Assembly: GCA_002731875.1 (NCBI GenBank)
Contig: PCCY01000036.1
Span: forward strand, 44,111 to 108,110
DNA from: Roseobacter sp.
Lineage (GTDB): Bacteria; Pseudomonadota; Alphaproteobacteria; Rhodobacterales; Rhodobacteraceae
Length of the DNA: 64,000 nucleotides
Direction of reading: 5' to 3'
Position numbers and translations under genes: made by a program. The notes beneath the pieces were generated by a model. It did no database searches. It had not been told where the DNA came from and saw only the letters and a program-made list of their open reading frames with translations. How positions within the stretch are numbered: position 1 is the first letter of the stretch; every line of letters starts with the position of its first letter. Below are positions 57,628-64,000 of this stretch, one piece after another.

Positions 57628-59825
57628 CTGCTCATTTGAAGATGAACGAACGCCAACCGGCGATTTTGGACGATATGGCACAGGGCATTATCGGAACACC
57701 AACGCCCAGGCGTGAGGGTCCGCTGAAAGTTACCGGACAAGCCGCTTACGCTGCCGAGGTCGGCGACGGGACCGAGGCAGTGGGTATGCTTGTGCGTGCG
57801 ACGATTGCCAAAGGGCGGGTGACGTCCATAAACGAAGCTGCAACACTGGCGATGCCCGGCGTGCTGGCGATCATCACCGATGAGCGGATGTTGCGGAACC
57901 CCGCCCAAGGCGGGGCCGACAAGGCACCTGTTCAGGGGCCGCGAGACGTCGCCTATTTCGGCCAGCCTATCGCGCTGGTGGTGGCGGAAACGTTTGAACA
58001 GGCGCGGCACGCAGCACAGAATATATCGGTTGTTTACGAAACTTCGCCCGATGCGATCACCGACCTTTTGGATGGTGATGCTCCGGTGGAGCGCCCGGCC
58101 GCCAAACAGATCGACCAAGGCGACATCGAGAATGCAATGAACGATGCCGCCTTCAGCATCGACGCCACCTATACTACGCCCTCGCAAAACAGTGCGGCGA
58201 TGGAACCGCATGCCTCGCTCGCTTGGTGGGAAGGCGAAAACGTGATCTTGCATAGTTCGCTTCAGATGTTGAAATTCAACCGAAACGAGCTGGCGGATTC
58301 CCTGGGTATCGACCCGGGTAACGTACGTGTTCTGGCACCCTATGTGGGCGGTGGTTTCGGCTCGAAGCTCGGGCTTGCACCCGAAGCAGTCGCGGCGGCG
58401 CTTGCCGCCAAAGAACTGGGGCGTCCCGTGCGCGTCGTGATGACCCGGCCTCAGGTATTCGAAACGACAATGCGCCGCAGCGCGACGCAGCAACGTTTGC
58501 GCCTGGCCGCAAATGAACAAGGCGAACTATCCGCCATCGGACATGACGCCTTGGTATCGAACTTACCGGGTGAATCGTTTAGCGAACCTGTCGCGTTGGC
58601 GACGCACTTTCTTTATGCTGGCAAAAACCGATCTTATTCTCACAAGATCGCCCGGTTGAACCTTACCTGTGCAGGGTCGATGCGTGCACCCGGTGAAGCG
58701 GTGGGGATGTTGGCCCTGGAAAACGCAATGGACGAACTGGCCCACGAGGCCGGAATTGACCCGGTTGAATTGCGGTTGCGAAACATTCCCGACGTCCACC
58801 CGGAAGATGGTAAGAGGTTTTCGTCCCATTCTCTGGCGGAGTGCCTGACCACCGGGGCAGAGCGTTTCGGATGGGACAAACGCAATCCGACCCCCGGCAC
58901 CGTCCGCGAAGGCGAATGGTTGATCGGCATCGGAATGGCGTCGGCAGCGCGAGGCAACATTCTGCACGAAGCGAAGGCGCGCGTGGTCCTGCATAGTGAT
59001 GCCACAATAACCGTCGAAACCGATATGACGGATATTGGCACCGGAACCTACACCATTTTGGCACAGATCGCCGGCGAAATGCTGGGCCTGTCATTGGACA
59101 GAATTGAGGTCAAGCTTGGCGATACGGACTTTCCACCTGCGGCGGGTTCGGGCGGATCGTGGGGGGCCGGGTCGACCGGATCAGCCGTATTTCTGGCGTG
59201 CCAGAAGCTCCGGTCAGAGATCGCAGACCTTTTGGGCGCTGACCAGGCCGAGCTTACGATCAAGGATGGGTCTGTTATCTCCGGCAACGTACATCACGAG
59301 TTGGCCCAACTGTTGACCCGCGACCTGTCGGCAGAAGGTCACATTGAGCCGGGGTCAACCAGCGACGAGGTTGAGCAAGCGACATTCGGAGCGCATTTTG
59401 CCGAGGTGGCGGTAAGTGCCGTCACGGGGGAAACCCGGGTTCGGCGGATGCTTGGCGTGTTCTCTGCCGGGCGGATCCTGAATATGCAGACTGCCCTGTC
59501 TCAATGTCACGGTGGGATGATTTTTGGTATTGGTTCCGCGCTGACCGAAGAATTGGTCCATGACGTGCGGGACGGGCACATCGTAAATCACAACCTGGCG
59601 GAATATCACGTACCGGTAAACCTGGATGTGCCCGACATCGAGGCGGTATTCCTGGAAGAACGTGACAGCTGGGCTAACCCAATGCAATCTAAGGGTGTCG
59701 GCGAATTGGGCATCTCAGGGGCAGGTGCCGCAATAACAAACGCAATTTTCAACGCGACCGGCGTGCGGGTTCGTGATTACCCCGCGACGCTGGACAAGGT
59801 CCTGAAGGATTTGCCCGACATTTAG
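57624..59825 (+). CDS. Molybdenum-cofactor-binding large subunit (PaoC/YagR-like)
   Basis: [67 protein letters not shown]. Confidence 0.9.
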   Translation: MTAHLKMNERQPAILDDMAQGIIGTPTPRREGPLKVTGQAAYAAEVGDGTEAVGMLVRATIAKGRVTSINEAATLAMPGVLAIITDERMLRNPAQGGADKAPVQGPRDVAYFGQPIALVVAETFEQARHAAQNISVVYETSPDAITDLLDGDAPVERPAAKQIDQGDIENAMNDAAFSIDATYTTPSQNSAAMEPHASLAWWEGENVILHSSLQMLKFNRNELADSLGIDPGNVRVLAPYVGGGFGSKLGLAPEAVAAALAAKELGRPVRVVMTRPQVFETTMRRSATQQRLRLAANEQGELSAIGHDALVSNLPGESFSEPVALATHFLYAGKNRSYSHKIARLNLTCAGSMRAPGEAVGMLALENAMDELAHEAGIDPVELRLRNIPDVHPEDGKRFSSHSLAECLTTGAERFGWDKRNPTPGTVREGEWLIGIGMASAARGNILHEAKARVVLHSDATITVETDMTDIGTGTYTILAQIAGEMLGLSLDRIEVKLGDTDFPPAAGSGGSWGAGSTGSAVFLACQKLRSEIADLLGADQAELTIKDGSVISGNVHHELAQLLTRDLSAEGHIEPGSTSDEVEQATFGAHFAEVAVSAVTGETRVRRMLGVFSAGRILNMQTALSQCHGGMIFGIGSALTEELVHDVRDGHIVNHNLAEYHVPVNLDVPDIEAVFLEERDSWANPMQSKGVGELGISGAGAAITNAIFNATGVRVRDYPATLDKVLKDLPDI

Positions 59826-59969
59826 GGTAGCCGCTGAAACAAGATCGGGTGCCGTTGCCCTGACACGGTACCCGAGAGCAGGCCTGTATGGCCGGACTAA
59901 ATTCATATAATAGTAATTATGTAATTAATGCCCTGGAGTTTGTGATGGTCAACAGCGCCGGCTTTCAGA

Positions 59970-62900
59970 CTAGGTGGCAAATTGTGGTCCTGTGTGCTGC
60001 GTATGCTGCACGGCGCGACGTGCGGGCACTTTGGGGGTCAGCTTGCATTTGCAGGCGTCAGCAATCACCGATTTCTTGCTCAGGAACTTTCGCGCAGTGG
60101 CTCCATAGACACGACCCACCTGTTCACGTGTCACTTTGCCAAAACCGAGGCTCAATCCGGGAAGAACCTGTGAAAAGGCGAGACGGTCTTGGGGGGTCAT
60201 CTGTTCAAGCGCCATCGGACCAGGGTAGAAGCTTTCTGATGCTACATTCTCGGCAAAAATGACCTCGTGGCTTTCAAACATCAAATGGATGTAGGTGACA
60301 GACTTTTTGCCGCGAGCTAAGCGAACACCACTGGTGTGCCCAACCAGATGTTTTGCTCTTGCAAATGCATCGCCGGAGCGCCCGGTAAGAATACCGTGTT
60401 GCTGCGAAACCAAAAGATCACGTTCGGCACCGAAAGTCCCGCGTCGTATCAATACTGGGTACAGATGTTCACGATGTTGTAAGTCCGAGATGGCATAGGA
60501 CCGTTTATTGACCCATTTGATACGCTGGGGGCCATTGTCCATGGTGTTCACCAAATCGCCCACGCGAAGATCCTCGATTAACACATCACCTTGGGGTGTG
60601 CGGATCGCGGTACCTGCACCAAAACAAACCACGCCTGTATTGTCATAGCGAAAGTCGGATGCCGACATATTGGTAAAACGCAGCGACCCTGTACCGAACT
60701 GGCTTTTGCCTGTGTAGTCGGCGGTCGAGAAGTTTGACTGATCAAGCACGTTGTTGTCGGCATAATCCGCACGTAGATCAAATATCTTTTTATAGTATCC
60801 ACTTAAATCGATAAAATCGTTATTTGTAGTTACCCCGTCATCCAAGGGCCCGGTGCTGCCGAAATTCAGATCGCTGATCGTATCATTGCCGCCGGAATAG
60901 ACAAATACATCGTCGCCGTCATTGCCGGTCAGCAGGTCATCTCCGGTACCGCCATCTAGCGTGTCGTTCCCGGCCCCGCCAAGTAGCGTATCGTTGCCTG
61001 CACCGCCGCTGACCGTGTCGTTCCCGCCGCCTGCATCAATCAGGTCATTGCCACCGCCGCCGACCAGATTATTATCGAAATCGCCGACAGCAGTTATCGT
61101 GTTGTCACCACTATCACCGATTACGGATGCGGCAATGTTATCAAGCTCTACGTTCTCAAAATTGCGGATATCCCCCCGATCATTGCCTTGAAACTCGAGC
61201 TTTCCGGTCTCGAGGTTGATTGTGTTTCCGCCAAGCGCACCGCCGGCAACATAAGTATCCGTGCCCGCGCCACCGTCAATGACGGAGCCCGCTTCGGTGA
61301 CGTTCGTCGCGGTGTTGCGAACAACCCTGTCATCCCCGGCCCCGGCATTGATATCGTAAACGCCTGTCCCGGTGTTGATCGTGTCGTCACCAGCCCCGGT
61401 ATCAAGTGAAACGCCAGACAGGGTGGCATCAACAAGATCGGCATAATCGGTCAGGACAAGCTTTTCGATCTCGGTAAAATCAACGCTGTTGACCCCCGCT
61501 GTCGCCAGCCCGGATTCGGCCCCCGAATAGGTCAACTTTACACCGCTGTTCAGCGCGTTGAAGGTGATCAGGTCGCTGTCGACCCCGCCTTCTCCCCCCG
61601 CGATGGTGTCAGTCCCAAATCCATCGTCGATAACGAACACGTCAGCATCGTCGCCGCCAGCCATAAGGTCGTTGCCGGCACCGCCCAGGATCGTATCGCT
61701 GCCCGTACCCCCGACCAAGCTGTCATTCCCGTCACCGCCCGAAATGGAATCGTCGCCAGCCTCACCAAAAATCGTGTCGTCCCCGGCGTTCCCCACCAAG
61801 GTGTCGTTACCTGTTTGATTGTTGTTGATGGTCGAAAGCTTAAGGTCGCCAACCCGGATACCTTGCCGTGAATCGCCGGGGTTAGGGTTGTTGTAATCAA
61901 TCTCAATCCGCGCGACAGGTCCGGCAACGTCGACCTGCAGAAACCCGGTCTTTGAAGAAGTAAGGCCGCGTCCCGCATCAATTGCAATAGCGCGCCCTGC
62001 GGCATTGTCGACACTTACTGTATCGGGATTTCCTGCGGTCAAATCAACATGGACAAGGTTGCCGCTAGCGTCATAGGCTCTGACGAAAATCTCGTCTTCA
62101 TAACCACTAGCGAGGTCTATGTCGAAGATGCCAAAGGTAACTTTGCCGACTTCGTTCGAAACACTGTTGTTCAGCGCGGAAAACTCGATCTGCATTGTGG
62201 CGGTGTTGGTGTCGGCCCCGGCCGCACCGCCATACATGCTGATCGACGATGCATCGCTCAACTCGTTATAGTCGAAAAGCGCGTCGCTGGTCTCCATCGA
62301 CGCAGAGACAAAATTGCCCTCTTGGACAAATGTGGTTTTGACCTGGATATCTCCGGAGCCGGTAATGCCCGTGACCCCGCCTGAAACCGAAGTATCGTCA
62401 GCAAGACCCTGGTCAGCCCAGGAAAACGTGGTGGCTGTACCAATCGCAGAGTCGCCATATATCACGTCGGCACCTGAGCCGCCGTCGATACTATCGTCGC
62501 CGGCACCCCCCAAGACGGTATCGGCACCAGCACCGGCTGCGATGGTATCGTTCCCCGACCCTGCGTTTATCGCGTTGTCGTGGTCGTCAATTCTGTCGGC
62601 CTGGGCGTCGAGGGAGCCGACACCGGCGTTATCCCCGACAGTGGTACCATCGAACCAGCCGTCCGGCGTGACATAATCGCCATCAATGCGACTGCCTGCC
62701 ATGTCGGCGGTGTCAGTGCTTACTGTGTTGAATGTAATCGACTCGATCGGCCCAGCCTGAAGGGCGTTTTGATAAGCTGACGAACTTTGCGCCGGAGCGA
62801 GGTACAGGTTCCCATTGGTATCTTGAAAGACAATCGCAATCACATCCACGGGTGGCTGGCCATTGGCATAGGTGATTGTCGCGGCATACGAAGCCGTCGC

Positions 62901-63182
62901 GTCGAATGTCTGATCGACACCCCCATCTATGCGAAACGTGTCGTCCCGCGTCGGGTTGTCTTCAACTTGTGCGTCATTATTCGTTGCATAGGCGTTTGGG
63001 ACAGTATTGCCGTAACCAGCGGTACCCGGAGACAGAGTTTTGATACTGTTGTATAGCGGTGCGTCTGCGCCTCCGAAGGTCGTGTTCAGAAGCGAGGCAG
63101 CGTTTTCGGATCTGGAGTTACCTTCGGTCGGGTCGATCGAAGCATAGTTACCTAGGAAGAAAACGTCGAACTGATTGGCCAT
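59970..63182 (-). CDS. RTX (hemolysin-type Ca-binding) protein with C-terminal Hint domain
   Basis: Many GGxGxDxxx nonapeptides; VCFGAGTAIRTPQGDVLIEDLRVGDLVNTMDNGPQRIKWV Hint start; start set at MANQFDVFFLGNYASIDPTEGN. Confidence 0.9.
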   Translation of the reverse strand: MANQFDVFFLGNYASIDPTEGNSRSENAASLLNTTFGGADAPLYNSIKTLSPGTAGYGNTVPNAYATNNDAQVEDNPTRDDTFRIDGGVDQTFDATASYAATITYANGQPPVDVIAIVFQDTNGNLYLAPAQSSSAYQNALQAGPIESITFNTVSTDTADMAGSRIDGDYVTPDGWFDGTTVGDNAGVGSLDAQADRIDDHDNAINAGSGNDTIAAGAGADTVLGGAGDDSIDGGSGADVIYGDSAIGTATTFSWADQGLADDTSVSGGVTGITGSGDIQVKTTFVQEGNFVSASMETSDALFDYNELSDASSISMYGGAAGADTNTATMQIEFSALNNSVSNEVGKVTFGIFDIDLASGYEDEIFVRAYDASGNLVHVDLTAGNPDTVSVDNAAGRAIAIDAGRGLTSSKTGFLQVDVAGPVARIEIDYNNPNPGDSRQGIRVGDLKLSTINNNQTGNDTLVGNAGDDTIFGEAGDDSISGGDGNDSLVGGTGSDTILGGAGNDLMAGGDDADVFVIDDGFGTDTIAGGEGGVDSDLITFNALNSGVKLTYSGAESGLATAGVNSVDFTEIEKLVLTDYADLVDATLSGVSLDTGAGDDTINTGTGVYDINAGAGDDRVVRNTATNVTEAGSVIDGGAGTDTYVAGGALGGNTINLETGKLEFQGNDRGDIRNFENVELDNIAASVIGDSGDNTITAVGDFDNNLVGGGGNDLIDAGGGNDTVSGGAGNDTLLGGAGNDTLDGGTGDDLLTGNDGDDVFVYSGGNDTISDLNFGSTGPLDDGVTTNNDFIDLSGYYKKIFDLRADYADNNVLDQSNFSTADYTGKSQFGTGSLRFTNMSASDFRYDNTGVVCFGAGTAIRTPQGDVLIEDLRVGDLVNTMDNGPQRIKWVNKRSYAISDLQHREHLYPVLIRRGTFGAERDLLVSQQHGILTGRSGDAFARAKHLVGHTSGVRLARGKKSVTYIHLMFESHEVIFAENVASESFYPGPMALEQMTPQDRLAFSQVLPGLSLGFGKVTREQVGRVYGATARKFLSKKSVIADACKCKLTPKVPARRAVQHTQHTGPQFAT

Positions 63183-63431
63183 ATCCGGTACTGAACCCAA
63201 ATTTACGCATTTCACTTATGTAGATGCAGGCATCACTGACGATCCCAAGTCGGGCTAAGACCAAAGCGTCATAGCGATGGCACAGCGCAGAGTCGGATTG
63301 TTGCCTGCGACGGCGGCGTCCACATGGGGTTCTTAACGAGCTAATGCGGCTGGAATTGGTCGAAAAATGGAAACAATATGGCAAGCGGGTCAAGGCACGG
63401 AAGCTGCCAGCGACTTCCGTCTCACCAGTCT

Positions 63432-63980
63432 TTATATGTCACCCAAGGGATCATGGTCGCCCATATCGGCGGCCGCACTCCTGACCAGCGAATCCTCAGC
63501 GAATGTGTCATGATGCGCAGCGGCGGCGGTTTCATCGAAGCCTTTGCGCAATTCGTTGCCATCGGCCCAGAACCACGCTGCTGCTTCTATTCCGGCGCTG
63601 ATGGCGGTAAATATCACATCCCCCATGTGAGTGGTTAGCGTTGCCATCACCTCGCTGCCGACGTTTTGATAGAAGGCCCCCAATTCACCCTCGGACATTT
63701 CAGCCAGAATCATCGAGATACCGCGCGACCCGATATCGCCCAGAATGTTAGCAAGTTCTTCCTGATCGAATAAATTCAACAACAAGGCACATGATTGCGC
63801 AGTAAGGTTGGCCAGTAGCAACGCGCCACACAACCCGCGAAATAGCGTTTCGAAGATCTCGGTACCAAGCGACGCCAGGAACGCTTCGATCTGCGCTTCG
63901 TCGGCATCGTTGATCCTGGGGTCGACTCCGGCTGGGGGCGGAATCGTATCATAAGCTCTTTTGATCACGATTTTGGCCAC
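63432..63980 (-). CDS. Hypothetical protein (182 aa)
   Basis: Long ORF, codon-consistent, no recognised motif. Confidence 0.5.
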   Translation of the reverse strand: MAKIVIKRAYDTIPPPAGVDPRINDADEAQIEAFLASLGTEIFETLFRGLCGALLLANLTAQSCALLLNLFDQEELANILGDIGSRGISMILAEMSEGELGAFYQNVGSEVMATLTTHMGDVIFTAISAGIEAAAWFWADGNELRKGFDETAAAAHHDTFAEDSLVRSAAADMGDHDPLGDI

Positions 63981-64000
63981 CTGTATTCGCCTGTGAGCAA

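Noticed and set aside
57543-58520. 325-aa minus-strand ORF opposite the PaoC-like gene
   Set aside because: Shadow frame; the plus-strand molybdoenzyme is unambiguous.
60900-62600. Tandem repeats resembling a repeat array or CRISPR
   Set aside because: They are degenerate GGxGxDxxx-encoding repeats of the RTX coding sequence, without constant spacer-repeat structure.
1-64000. Transposons, integrases, tRNA, rRNA
   Set aside because: No transposase/integrase ORF, terminal repeat pair or RNA gene could be recognised by eye; a tRNAscan/ISfinder run would be needed to exclude them.

Overview
The window is GC-rich alphaproteobacterial DNA with a Rhodobacteraceae/Roseobacter-type gene content. It appears to lie on an extrachromosomal replicon (plasmid or chromid). 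It carries a DnaA-like solitary replication initiator (6889-7593, -), a parAB operon (7971-10348, +), two identical 16-bp palindromes GTTACCCATGGGTAAC just downstream of parB (probable parS), and a ccdAB-type toxin-antitoxin pair. The accessory cargo is mostly transport and metabolism: two branched-chain/LIV-type ABC transporters; a ugpBAEC operon divergent from a Na/Pi cotransporter, with a Pho-box-like site between them; and an envelope-modification region (ArnT-like GT39, GtrB-like GT2 and GtrA, a divergent two-component system, CDF transporter, GT2, CFA synthase, MprF, two DedA proteins). It also carries an acyl-CoA synthetase / ACAD / APH-kinase operon resembling a split ACAD10/11 or Lva system, and three molybdoenzyme systems (BisC-like, formate dehydrogenase, PaoABC-like). 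The right end has an RTX-Hint protein. The best leads for follow-up are: (i) a recurring motif ATTACCAAwssGyAwT upstream of four membrane or envelope genes, including the centre of the ArnT/two-component divergent promoter; (ii) the ACAD11/Lva-like operon with its own ABC importer; (iii) a 17-bp perfect inverted repeat across the histidine kinase stop codon; (iv) the candidate origin region with helically phased TGTCACCT repeats. No tRNA, rRNA, CRISPR array or transposase was recognised. All calls come from reading the sequence and the supplied ORF translations; no database search was run.
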